Part shown: positions 1 to 21,383 of the stretch, piece after piece
Layout: every line of letters starts with the position of its first letter
Position numbering within the stretch: position 1 is the stretch's first letter
Origin: Paragorgia papillata
Lineage: Eukaryota > Cnidaria > Anthozoa > Scleralcyonacea > Coralliidae
Direction: 5' to 3'
Length of the DNA: 64,000 nt
Assembly (NCBI GenBank): GCA_035771165.1
Contig: JAWNZC010000406.1
Span: forward strand, 4,835,001-4,899,000
Notes under the pieces: generated by a model
Database searches by the model: none
The model's input: the letters and a program-made list of their open reading frames with translations, nothing else
What the model was told of the DNA's origin: nothing
Made by a program: the position numbers and the translations under genes

Positions 1-20
1 TTCGTCGATTTCATTCATGG

Positions 21-2940
<2,920 letters not shown>

Positions 2941-4232
2941 ATGGAAACTTTATTTGTTTATGATTTACGTATACTACAATGATAAACCTCTCTTTTACAG
3001 GTAGTTTACCAATGTCTACTTGAATTAAACACTATATGGTATAAAAATATTAGTATGACATTAAAGTCGGGTCATCCCATTTTTTGTTACGTTTACAAAA
3101 TATATAGTAAGAGGTCCTTATGCAAGTGTTCATAATTTTCTGAGTATAGTACTTTCTACATCGTTCGTCAAATTTCAGGTCTTTCAGCATTTCAATAAAG
3201 TCTACAGCTGACTGATTAAAAACTCCAAGCGAACTGATAGATAAATTTATAAATTTTACTTTTTCATAATTTTTGTGCTGTTCGTTGATAAGTTCTAGAT
3301 ATTTATGTCCCTTCCGGGTTGCATTAGTAAGAAGATTAGATTCAAATCCAACAGTCAGTTCGAGTATGTAGATGTATTTGTTTTCGATTGTTATCAGAAG
3401 ATCAGGGCGTAAACTTATCTCCGGTGATAACAGATGGACTGATGAAGCCAGGTAGGTCAGCATAAAGGTTTATAGAGTGTTGTACGGATTTAAGAGAGGT
3501 TGCAATGAAGTTAAGGACGGAATCGTGTCGCCACGTAAAACGTCCTTCGTTTAGGTATGTCTTGCATCCATTGACGACGTGGAGCAAGGTTTCGGGTTCC
3601 AAGCAGAAAGAGCAGTCGGATGTTGGTGATATTCCCCATTTCAACAGATTCTTGCGAGTTGGGAGCGTATTATTTATGTACCGGATGGTGAAGTTAAAGA
3701 TATTCTTAGGAAGTTTGTTTTGGACCGAGGACCATATAGAGTTGAGCGAGAGTATCGAGTATTTGATGATATTGGAGAAGAATGAACCTTGTGAAATGAG
3801 GTGATTTTGAAGCCTTTTTTCATTTTCTTTCCCTGATAGTGTTCAGTACGTCTTTCGTGTTTTTGTACTTGTCATATTGTACATTTTTGTGATTGCTTGT
3901 GGCCATCCATAGGTTTTTGATCTCATCATTTGGTGATGATTTCAAAACTTTCCGAGATATAGTTTGACATTGAAGAAATTTAGTTGATGGGAGAATAATA
4001 TTTAAGCCGAATTTGTTATGAGGAAGTAGGACGTTGCTAAGAGTTGCGGAAATTGGAAGCTCGAGCCACTTTCGGATATATTTTGACGTGATATTATCTA
4101 GATTTTCGTTTACCCAGGTTTTACCTATATCAGAAACGGTGAAGTGCCAAGAGATTTTTGAAAGAACATAGCGATTGTACACTAGAATTTTGTTTTTCGG
4201 ATGTAATGGTAGTTCGTCGATTTCATTCATGG
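2941..4232 (-). mobile_element. RLE-type LINE 3' fragment, macrosatellite copy 2
   Basis: Essentially the same 1.29 kb as copy 1. The differences are almost all one-base gains or losses inside runs of identical bases, plus one substitution near 3755. It encodes the same CCHC knuckle and RPD...E endonuclease core on the minus strand, with a frame break between the two parts near 3410. The C-terminus after the endonuclease is fully open here (3050-3463). Confidence 0.85.
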
Positions 4233-9050
<4,818 letters not shown>

Positions 9051-9128
9051 CGAATTGTCCCCCACTACTCCGAATCCTGGCCGCCATCTTTGTTTATCTT
9101 GTGCAAGAAAAGCCTGGGTACGAAATTG
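9051..9128. repeat. Fragment of a dispersed repeat
   Basis: The reverse complement of 9060-9095 shares AAACAAAGATGGCGGCCA and following bases with 43492-43530. It is therefore part of a repeat family present at least twice in the window. It lies between the LINE tail and the left target-site copy of the next MITE. Confidence 0.55.
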
Positions 9129-9663
9129 TAGCCTGCGAAGCAGGCTCTCTGGGAGGCGCGGGCGCGGAGTGGACGGAGTTGAAAGAGAGCCTGCTACTGA
9201 AGCAGTACCTTTTTGGATTTATGCGTACAGAATGTACGCAAAATTCCCATTGGCTAATCCCTTTTAATGAGTAACTTAGGCCTGGTGTTTCTGCAAAATA
9301 TCGCATCAGACGCTCTCAACTTGGTATTTTTATGGCTTTTATATAGTTATTTAATGCAGGGCTATGATATTTTGAACTCCGATGCCGATGGGCTTTAATT
9401 CATGTTGACGACTTTTGAATGATTCCGAGGGGAAATTTTTAAATGATTTTACAAATGAGATATATATCAAATAGAAGCTATTGAAAAATGTTATTTGGGG
9501 TAGAAATTTCTAGTTTTTAGCTAAACGGGAAATATTTTTAAAATGGGGAAACGTCGGTCATTTGATTCATTGCGTGAATGTGTTTATATGGCTGATTCAA
9601 CTCTCTTTCATGACTCCGCCCACTCCGCGCCCGCGCCTCCCAGAGAGCCTGCTTTGCAGGCTA
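9129..9663. mobile_element. MULE-like MITE with 9-bp TSD
   Basis: A 535-bp element with terminal inverted repeats of about 50 bp. The left end is TAGCCTGCGAAGCAGGCTCT and the right end is its complement with two or three mismatches. It is flanked by identical 9-bp copies ACGAAATTG at 9120-9128 and 9664-9672. Long TIRs with a 9-bp duplication are the hallmark of Mutator-like elements. There is no transposase ORF, so it is non-autonomous. Confidence 0.9.
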
Positions 9664-9885
9664 ACGAAATTGGGAAATAATAAATACCGTTCATTAAATC
9701 CGCTGTATAACGTGGCTCTTTTCAGTTTTTGTTTTTGATTGACCCATTGGCTCCAAAATTAAAATTTGTACTAATTTCTCTCAGTCTGCAGCGTATTTCG
9801 GTATTTCCTTAAAACTGTGCTGCTCTCAGCCAATCAAATCGGCCGAGAATTTTTGCCATGTATATTAATATTATTCAGAATGTAT

Positions 9886-10197
9886 TGACACAGTGGTTAT
9901 GCGCACGTGCCTTTCACCTCTGTGACCCGGGTTCAATCCCTGCTCTCAGCAGTTATCTGATCAAAGATTTCACCTTGGCGGCATGTGAGAAGCTAGAATA
10001 CTTCCAGTTTGACTCTACCAAACACCACAGGTTTCCTCCGGGTACTTCGGATTCCTCCTGTAGCAACACTGGACCAGTGAGGGAGGGCCATACTATTTCT
10101 ATGGGGAGGGCCATTGCTGGACGTCTAGGGATAACAGTTTAGATATAACTGATAGAGTTATCCAGTATAAATATATTAGGTAGTTTAGTTTAGCTAA
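9886..10197 (+). mobile_element. tRNA-derived SINE
   Basis: The head contains a tRNA-like stretch with a Pol III B-box (GGTTCAATCC at 9930-9939) and an A-box-like CAGTGGTTATGCGC. An unrelated body follows, ending near GATAGAGTTATCCAGTATAA. That tRNA-like head plus body layout is how SINEs are built. No target duplication was identified. Confidence 0.55.
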
Positions 10198-10249
10198 TTC
10201 ACAAATCGACTCTCTATATTATATATTTTGTCTTGGAATAACCTATAAA

Positions 10250-10461
10250 GGCCTGCCAAACGCTTTCAACATTTCATGCAACATCGTTCAACATTATTGA
10301 ATTCAACCGTGATTCAACATGTTGAAAGCGTTTGTTGAATGGTGTTGAATGATGTTGAACAAAATTTGAACATGTTTGAACATGTTCAAATTTTCGTTCA
10401 ACATGCGTTCAACAATGTTGAACGATGTTGCATGAAATGTTGAAAGCGTTTGGCCAGGCCT
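10250..10461. mobile_element. Fold-back MITE, TIR about 45 bp
   Basis: Left end GGCCTGCCAAACGCTTTCAA and right end TTGAAAGCGTTTGGCCAGGCC are complementary apart from one inserted base. The interior is filled with short GTTCAACAT and ATGTTGAAC motifs in both orientations, so the whole 212 bp can fold. Flanks share TAAAG, a possible short target duplication. Confidence 0.8.
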
Positions 10462-11149
10462 TAAAGCATTTTCCCAACTCAACTGATACTGTTATTAAGC
10501 CATCAAATGATACTTCTCCTTAAATCTAGCTAAAATTACCTTATTTGGGTAAACAAGATGAATTTCTTGTGCGTATAGTCTAATAAAACCTAAATGTTCA
10601 AGTTAATTTTGCTGTCTTTAATCAAACTAATAAAAACTGTTATTTTTCATTTCGAATAAAGGTTATATCTGTCTGCTCCTTGACCGTTCCCCCCGGAATT
10701 TACATTTCATTTATAAATCGCCATGCAAAGCTTCAAACATGTCCAATTAAGAAATGGCATCCATATGCATCCATAACTCGATGGAGCACACTAAACCATG
10801 AGCCATTTATTTTATAACATAGCATTAAATCCTTTCACAAGCCGGCGAATCGTTTTGGTTATTGTGTTTTTCTACTTTCGCAGCAAAGTCTTTTATGTTC
10901 ACTAAAATCCAACCAAAAGGACAGTTTAAACTCGGTTACCCAGACCAGTTTATGTCTTCTGGCTCGTTGTTCTTTATTACTCAATAAAATTAAATGACTC
11001 GGTTTTAAACTCAGTTTTGTTTTGAAATTTTTTCCCGCGCTTTTTTGCCGTGCTCCATCGAGTTATGGAGCACGCACGACAGCCAATCAAAAACGTTGCT
11101 ATATCAAAGCTATGTTATAATATATTTTAACTATGTAAGTTATTTTAAA

Positions 11150-11202
11150 TTATTTTAGATTAGGGAACTTCCGTTAAACGGAAGTTCACTAATCTAAAAT
11201 AA
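11150..11202. repeat. 53-bp near-perfect hairpin
   Basis: Two 26-bp arms (starting TTATTTTAGATTAG) meet around GTTAAAC with a single mismatch in each arm pair. It has no coding content and may be a tiny palindromic insertion. Confidence 0.75.
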
Positions 11203-11261
11203 CGTCATCTGGTTGTCACATTATTATCTTATTATGCGATCATGCATTACATTATTTGCTA

Positions 11262-11700
11262 AGCTAAACCTGGACTCCTGGAGATCATGGTCGTCGAGTC
11301 ATTGATTTGGTAGAGCAAGCAAGATTTACACCTACAGCTTTTTGCAACAAGTAGAAACACACGCGCGCCACATATTCCCTAAAATTCTTGTTACGAAATT
11401 TGCTGTGGTATGCCTTTATAGTAATAGTAGTAATAATAATAATAATAATTATTATTATAATTATTATATAAAATGAGTGGTTTATTGATTTTTCGGCAAC
11501 TAATAAAATCATAATCTCACATACATGTGATTATTCATGATAATCTCACACGTGTGAGAGACTGCTCAGCTCTGCTCTGCTTTGCTCTGTTTTGCTCCGC
11601 TTTGTTTTGCTTTACTTTACTAATAGCTCGAATATACAAGACATAACCGTTTATTTATTTTCCCCTGTACCTCTTATTGAAGAAGAGAAGGTGGTATCAC
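11262..11700. repeat. Duplicated module, copy 1
   Basis: Starts at AAGCTAAACCTG and ends at ATTGAAGAAGAGAAGG. The same order of blocks recurs in copy 2 (11763-12540). Here the internal microsatellite is (TAA)n-like (11420-11470). The block after it (TTATTGATTTTTCGGC...) is also the end of the MITE found at 38619 and 60146. Confidence 0.8.
11566..11622. repeat. (CTTTG/CTCTG)n pentamer run
   Basis: Degenerate 5-bp repeats GCTCT/GCTTT inside module copy 1. A longer run occupies the matching place in copy 2. Confidence 0.75.
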
Positions 11701-11928
11701 CTGAGCTTATGATCAGGGGTCACGGCTTCTTAGGGAAATAATGGCTTCCCAGGGGTCAAGGTAAGCTAAACCTGCACTCCTGGAGAGCATGGTCATTGAG
11801 TCATTGATATGGTAGAGCAAGCACAATTAACATCTGCAGCTTTTGCAACAAGTAGAGTAATAAGAAACACACGCGCGCTATATTCCCTAAAATTCTTGTT
11901 ACGAAATTTGCTGTGGTATGCCTTTATA

Positions 11929-12156
11929 GCACAGCACAGCACAGCACAGCACAGCACAGCACAGCACAGCACAGCACAGCACAGCACAGCACAGCACAGC
12001 ACAGCACAGCACAGCACAGCACAGCACAGCACAGCACAGCACAGCACAGCACAGCACAGCACAGCACAGCAGAGCACAGCACAGCACAGCACAGTACAGT
12101 ACAGTACAGTACAGTACAGTACAGTACAGTACAGTACAGTACAGTACAGTACAGTA
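11929..12156. repeat. (CACAG)n then (TACAG)n satellite
   Basis: About 33 CACAG units switch abruptly to about 12 TACAG units near 12094, with one G-for-C change at 12072. Apparent frames such as STAQH repeats are artefacts. Confidence 0.95.
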
Positions 12157-12327
12157 GTAATAATTATTATACAAAATAGTGATTTATTGATTTTTCGGCC
12201 ACTAATAAAATCATTGGTCAGGGGTCACGGCGTCTCAGGGTATAACGGTTTCCCAGGGGCACCGCGTCCCAAGGATCTGCTTTCGTCTCTAGAAAAAAAC
12301 ATCTACTGTTTCTAAGCGCCCCGTTTC

Positions 12328-12474
12328 CCCGCTTTGCTTTGCTCTGCACTTTTCTTTGGTCTGCTTTGCTTTTCTTTGCTCTGCTTTCCTTTCCCTTGCT
12401 GTGCATAGCTTTGCTTTCCTTTGCTTTGCTCTGCTTTGCTTTGCTCTGCTTCGCTTCGCTTTGCTTTACTAACA
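12328..12474. repeat. (CTTTG/CTCTG)n pentamer run
   Basis: Degenerate pentamers in module copy 2, matching the run at 11566-11622. Confidence 0.8.
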
Positions 12475-12540
12475 GCTTTATATAACCATTATTTATTTTT
12501 TCAGCGCTATAACCTCTTATTGAAGAAGAGAAAGTCGTAC

Positions 12541-13717
12541 AGTGTAATTATGTCAAGCCGTAACATTTGTGACAGATGATGCCGTATATAGAAATAAGCG
12601 ATACACTTCGAATCTATTTATTGAATTAACACTGCCGTGCACTTGTAAAGTTAAATATCTCTTACAAAAAAAAATCGAAATTGGTAGGTATTTTTAATGG
12701 TTTAATGTTACTCATTTTCGTTAACTCGCATATAATGTGCATAACAATGTTTAATAAATATATAGTTTTCATTTCTTTCATCTCTTTTAGAAAACGATTA
12801 ACAAAAAAGTGTTTCGTGGCAAATATGTTTACTGTTTTGACAATATTGGTAATCGCTACCCTACTAGTATACTATACCTAGTATACTGTAGGTATACTAC
12901 TATGAACAGTGAAAAGTATTTTATTTGCAACTACCGTATTTAGTTTCTCAAGTTTCGCAACATCCTGGGTGTTTTGATCAGGACATCCTACAGGGAAAAT
13001 CGTTTGATATTTTCTTATTAATGAAAACTCTGATTCTCAGCAGTTTACGCAGGTTCACCTTTTCACTTTGCTCAATCTATCTAAACTATAACCAGTCTAC
13101 GCAGCACTCTACTTTTTTACACTCTTGGTTTAGAGACTATAGTGTCTTAGAATTCTCAATTTTGTTGTTCTTGTGATTGCTTTGCATGGGCTTAGCATAA
13201 AACTCACTTTCTTGTTTATAATTGTCGATTCATACATGATGTCATGATTTAGTGCAGTGTAATTTACTGAATTTGCTAACTTTTGGGGCTTTTTAATGTC
13301 CCCTTTCATTGTTTTTTTTTGTAAACAAAATGACCGAGAAAACTTATAATCCGGTCTGGTCCATTACTGGAACAATAGAACAAACTGGCATGTGACATGC
13401 ACATGAATTGTCATAAAAACTCCACAAGTAAAAGTTCACATGTGAAATTGGTTTGCATGTGGATGTGTGGTTTCACATTTCAAATAATAATAATACTGTA
13501 TACCATATACTGTAGGTATCACTCACCTATATACTTGCATAATATGTTATAACCTACTATTAAATTTATTTACCACAATTTAGGCAAAAGAATCTCCTTG
13601 CACTGGAGGAACTCCAGCCAACCAATGAGGAAAAAAAACAACAATGATGCTTAATCTTATTTTTTTAAATAATACTACTGTATTACTGTATTTTAAATAA
13701 AAAAATCATTTAAATGG
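12541..13717. other. AT-rich stretch without a supported gene
   Basis: Only short frames without splice or family support were seen. There is a local palindromic cluster of GTATACT motifs at 12865-12900. Nothing else was identified. Confidence 0.6.
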
Positions 13718-13724
13718 ATTAAAC

Positions 13725-14030
13725 CATAGTTAATAGAAAATAGACATGGTTTGGAAACCCGGAAAACTTCAAAGCGGTTAACAATGAAGCTGCGATTCAT
13801 GTTGAAAGGTACATGAAGGTGCCAAATCCTTTGTTTTAGGTTTATTAATATTTAAACAGTACGGTTGAGTGATTGAACCCAAACGTTGCTATTGGATGAT
13901 GCTTCATTATACAGAGAACACAATATGTTCAGTAACCGTGAAAGTGCAAATATTTCCATAAACCTGAACAAAAACATACAACAATGACTTTTGTGAGCTT
14001 CCAAACCATGTCTATTTTCTATTAACTATG
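13725..14030. mobile_element. MITE family C, copy 1, with TSD
   Basis: Perfect 32-bp terminal inverted repeats starting CATAGTTAATAGAAAATAGA. ATTAAAC occurs immediately outside both ends (13718-13724 and 14031-14037), giving a 7-bp or possibly 8-bp target duplication. A second copy lies at 41944-42236 in the same orientation. No coding capacity. Confidence 0.9.
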
Positions 14031-14389
14031 ATTAAACATTGATCAGCACTTTGTCACAATTAGATACCAAGGTTGAGAAAAAGCTGGGTCACTGAGAGTG
14101 GTGTTGTTATGTATGTTCATGGGAAATTTGTGGAAACCTTATGCCCCCTCAAAAAAATTTTGCATTTAGCAAGTGCTGGGAGTGCATTTTCAACAATTTC
14201 TAAGAATTTTCAACAATTTTCAAAAGAGTCAATCTTTGAGCCTGCATGTATCCCAGTCAGCCATATTTGCTTTTCAGTGTATCGATCGCACCAATTTTGT
14301 TTCCTGAGCCAGCATTCCATATGACCACCACATGCATGAAGAACTTGGGACATGATTTTTCAAAAGATTTTCATTGATTTAAAAAAAAA

Positions 14390-17104
14390 AATTTTTTATT
14401 TATTTATTTTAAAAGTTTACCCATAGGGTAGGTGACATTACAAAAGGACACTAAGTCCCCTACAAGGTAATACACCCATAAACTATACATAAATAAATAC
14501 TAATATTACTACATATAAACAAGAATTTAACAACTACAGACTGACATGGCATTGATCTTCCTACATTTAGGACATATGATCTTGTAACTACGAACATTGT
14601 CAGTTACAAAAACATTTTTCAATCTAGAAAAATAGAATAATTTAAGTTGTCTTTTAAAAACAGCTAGAGATGAACTACTCCGATTAATATTATCTGGTAT
14701 AGCGTTCCACAAATGAACAATCCTCACAAAGAATGAATCCCTAAATAAAGGTGTTTTACAAGATAACAGTTTTAGGGTACCAGAACGTCTTGTACGATTG
14801 TTTGAATAAGACAAATAGTTGTTCATGTTTATTCTAATGTCCCCTGATTTACACTTAAAGAAAAATTTTAAATCCAAATATTCCAACCAATAGTTGATCG
14901 GCAATAAATTTAAAGTTAATAAGCGGTCTTTATAACAAAGTTTATTTATTCCGCATATAAATTTTGTAGCTCTTCTTTGTATGTTTTCTAACACCACTAA
15001 ATTATAAATAACTGATTGAGGAGCCCACACCTGTGAACAAAAGGACAAATGCGAACGTACTAAAGAAACATATAAAAGTTTTATAGGCTTCTGACTTGTT
15101 AGCCCAACGCAAGATCTCCGAATAAATCCAAGCATCACTTATTTGCTTTCCCCGTAATCACTTTTATGTGCTGGTTCCATTTCAGATCTCCAGACACTAA
15201 AATACCAAGATCCTTTACCATAGAAACAATATTCATACCAGTTTCATTTAAATGATATTCTCGATCAATACTCTGATGCTTTCGGCTAATTCGTAGGTTT
15301 TCACATTTTTCCGGTTGGAAATGCAGCTCATTGTTTAACGACCATTCACCTAAGGCAGTTAAGTCATCTTGAAGAGAAATACACTTTTCTGCTCTGTCTA
15401 TAATAGCATAACACTTCGAATCGTCTGCAAACATTGCTAACTTGCTTGTTGAAATAACATCAGGCATATCATTCACATATAAGAGGAAATTAGGATCGGT
15501 CCAAGTATAGAGCCTTGTGGTACTCCAGACTTAACATCAGTCCAAGAGGAGAATATCCCATTGATAACTACCCGTTGCTTTCTGCCCATTAAGTAGCTTT
15601 CAAACCATGTTAACGAAGAGCCACCAATACCAAACGATCTCAACTTTAAAAGGAGTCTTCGATGACATACAGAGTCAAATGCCTTGGCAAAATCAAGATA
15701 GATAATATCCGTTTCTATGCCTTTGTCGAGGGCCTTTCCAATTTCATGAAACACTTCGAGCAACTGAGTTGTACATGATAAGCCTTTTTGAAAGCCGTGT
15801 TGCATTTGGTATAATTGGTTCGAAATGTGAGGAACAAGGCGAACTTCAACACATTTTTCCTGTATCTTAGACAAGACTGATAAAAGAGAGACCGGACGGC
15901 GGTAATTTATTACTTCCTCTCGCTTCTCATTTTTATGAATAGGTGGGATATTAGCTTTTTTCCAGTCCGTAAGACAGAAATAAATACTTTCCTACGGTAC
16001 GTAGTGTAATAGGAAAGTGTATTCATTATGGCACTAACTGTATTCCCAAGAGGATGCTGCGGCAGACCCTGTGGTCAGAAGAGCACTTATATAAAGAGCA
16101 GTACCACGTTGCAGCTAGAAGTCACTCGGTTAACAGTGTTGGTCGTCAAACTTGTATTTTAATTTGGTCTATTTCTATAGTTTGTTTTTTATATATTATT
16201 TCTTTGTATATTACTGCATGTTCGCTCTGTTCGGAGAGCAGCGCTGGTTATCTCGGTCCCGACCCAGATTTCCTATCACGTTTTTCCCAGATGTGGGTTT
16301 TTTATCAGACAGGTTTTTTCCGGCCTTCCTGATGCCAGCCAATTGTGTAATAGTGCATAGCTAACTGTGTTTCCAGTTCTTCATCTATCTTACAGTATAC
16401 TTGTATATTTTGTCACTAGTTGTTTCTGCATGTATATCGCGCTTGTTTGTTTCTTTGTATATAGTTTTCATGCATGCCACCATTCATGTAATCTATCACA
16501 CATATTTAGTAGAATCTATACGTGTAGTCTAGCAATGTTTTATTAAAGAGCTGTTCGTCTCCAACACTGGACACCGCAGCAAGATTCTCCACACTCCCAG
16601 TTGTCGTGTGCGTTGTAGAGTAATGAATCAATTTTTAATGAGACATGAATAAAGGCTGTAACAGACGGTGCTAACCTTTGAGCACATTCTTTCAATACAA
16701 TGGTCGGTAATTGATCAGGTCCAATGGCTTTTGATGCGTCAAGAGTAGATAAATATTTACATATTTCTTCAAGCTTAACATCTATATATTGTCTCAATGC
16801 ATGGTTGTGTAGAAGTGCTTACAAAATCATCTTCCAGCAACATCTCGCACTGAGAATGGTCACCAAAAACAGATTGAAAAAAATTGGTAAAAGCCTCAGC
16901 TTTCGCAGAGTCGTCAGTTACACATTTGCCATTGTATACCACCGTATCAGGAACAGAACGTTTCTTATTTTTAAAAGAAAAATATGACCAAAACATTTTT
17001 GCATTATTTTGAACTTCCTTTGCCATACGATTTAAACATCTTAATCTTTCAGCACGCACCCAATTCTTTAGCCATTGCCTTTTTCTACGCAATTTCTCTT
17101 TCTA
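14390..17104 (-). mobile_element. APE-lineage LINE (CR1/Jockey-like), broken
   Basis: Minus-strand pieces in order from high to low coordinate: a segment upstream of the RT (MFWSYFSFKNKKRSVPDTVV, ~16985), the RT start LDASKAIGPDQLPTIVL (~16700), then a ~0.6-kb insertion. After it come DWKKANIPPIHK (~15960), YLDFAKAFDSV and [11 protein letters not shown] (15473-15874), the catalytic FADD (15135-15476), and the C-terminal domain with LWNAIPDNINRS (14527-15138). The motifs and C-terminus fit CR1/Jockey-type elements. The endonuclease is missing, so the copy is 5'-truncated near 17104. Frameshifts near 15475 and 15136 plus the insertion make it non-functional. Confidence 0.88.
16005..16617 (+). 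mobile_element. LTR-like insertion inside the LINE
   Basis: A 0.6-kb block separates two RT segments that would otherwise be contiguous (SLKIDS and CLTDWKKA). It could be an LTR from 16005 (TGTAATAGG) to 16566 (CTCCAACA), with a TATA-like TATATAAAG near 16090, an ATTAAA signal near 16542, and TGGACACCG just after, resembling a primer-binding site. There is no paired LTR or pol, so it is a fragment. Exact boundaries and target duplication are unclear. Confidence 0.45.
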
Positions 17105-17539
17105 AGTATTTTCTTAAGTAATTTCTAAGTATTTAATATTGGAAAGGAGTTTAACAGGCAAATTAACCTGCTTCACCCCAAACTGAGTCAGTCAGGTTTT
17201 GAACTGGTCAAACAAGTTGTAGTTGTAGATTGCAGGAAAATAGCAAGTAACGTATTAGAGCATGGGCCCAAAATAGTACCTTGGTAACAGTTTAGGCAGA
17301 GCTCAGCCTAGAAATAGGCTTTTCCGTGCGCAAACCGCTGGAAACCGCTGTGGGTGCTGACCACCAAATTAAATTCGCTTCGTGATGTCAACACCCCCTT
17401 TTTAGTCCCCAGGCTCCCATAGTATAAATAAGCTCCGAATTCTCCGGAAAATCCGAAAATAAAAATAGAAGAGCTGAGCTCACTTTCCTAAACCGGTAGG
17501 AACAACATGGCAGAAAACCAAGCGATTCGGCAAGGATAT
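17105..17539. other. Intergenic, nothing recognised
   Basis: Unique-looking sequence between the LINE's truncated 5' end and the fold-back. No gene is supported. Confidence 0.5.
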
Positions 17540-17768
17540 CCAGGTTGAGAATCTTGCCAAGATCTTGGTAAGATTGGCAAGATCTTGGCAAGATCATGGC
17601 AAGAAAATCCTTTTTTTGATCTTGGCAAGGTCATATTAAAATATATATAAAAATCTTGGCAAGATCGTAGCAAGATCGTAGCAAGATCTTGCCAAGATAT
17701 TAGCAAGATCATGGCAAGAAAATCATTTGTTGGATCTTGGCAAGATCTTGCCAAGATGTTGAACCTGG
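17540..17768. mobile_element. Fold-back MITE of CTTGGCAAGAT motifs
   Basis: Ends CCAGGTTGAGAATCTTGCC and the complement of TTGAACCTGG pair over about 30 bp. The interior holds about ten copies of AAGATCTTGGCAAGATC-like motifs in both orientations. No coding content. Confidence 0.75.
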
Positions 17769-18004
17769 GATAATCTTGAGTTTCTTTTTCGCCTGGATTT
17801 CGAAACATTGGCACAAGAAGGGGAGGTGTATTTTGTTGCCCTTGATTTCAATTTCTGATAAGTAACATTGAAGCATGCGCTGTGTCCACAGATCATCCGT
17901 GATCGTGCTCAGCGAATAATTGTTATTCTTCAATATTTCACAGCTTAATTGATGCCTTGTTAAAATTCGTCAAGACACCATTCGTTGTTTTAAAATCTTC
18001 TGGG

Positions 18005-20923
<2,919 letters not shown>

Positions 20924-21383
20924 AAATAGTAAAGTGACAGGAGTGAACAACCTGTTTTAATAGTACTATTGTATGATATGTGTGTAGATAAAATGTGATA
21001 CTTTTGCGTGAACTCGTCTGTAAAGTTCTATATTTAAAGAAATAATGACAATTTTTTTTATCAAGTTAATTTTATCATACAGAAATATTGATATTAATAA
21101 TACGATTCTACTATACCCTTATTCGACGTATTTAGCGTTCAAAATCTGAAGATTACATGGGAAGAAGGCAGGCTGTAGACTTCGGAGACCTTTTTCACCT
21201 CCCTCCCACTCTCTCAGAAGCCCGCCTCCTTCTACATTCCACTTTGTACTGTGGAAACAGCTGCCGATAAATATTCGATTTATTTACTTTGTTTTATAAT
21301 TTCCATGAAAAAAAATTAAACTAATAAGACGAGCCATCATGGGGTATCACTGATGTAAACTTGTTCTGTAATCTCTACGTCGT
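20924..21383. other. Intergenic between convergent genes
   Basis: Probable 3' UTR of the five-exon gene and of the GPCR. AT-rich; no clear AATAAA signal or gene. Confidence 0.5.

Larger units (their letters stand above)
11763..12540. repeat. Duplicated module, copy 2
   Basis: Repeats copy 1 block by block (AAGCTAAACCTG..., GCTGTGGTATGCCTTTATAG, satellite, TTATTGATTTTTCGGCC, pentamer run, ATTGAAGAAGAG). The TAA-type microsatellite is replaced by a pentamer array, which explains most of the length difference. Confidence 0.8.

Noticed and set aside
11793..12315. STAQH and LCCAV repeat frames
   Set aside because: Pentamer satellite artefact.
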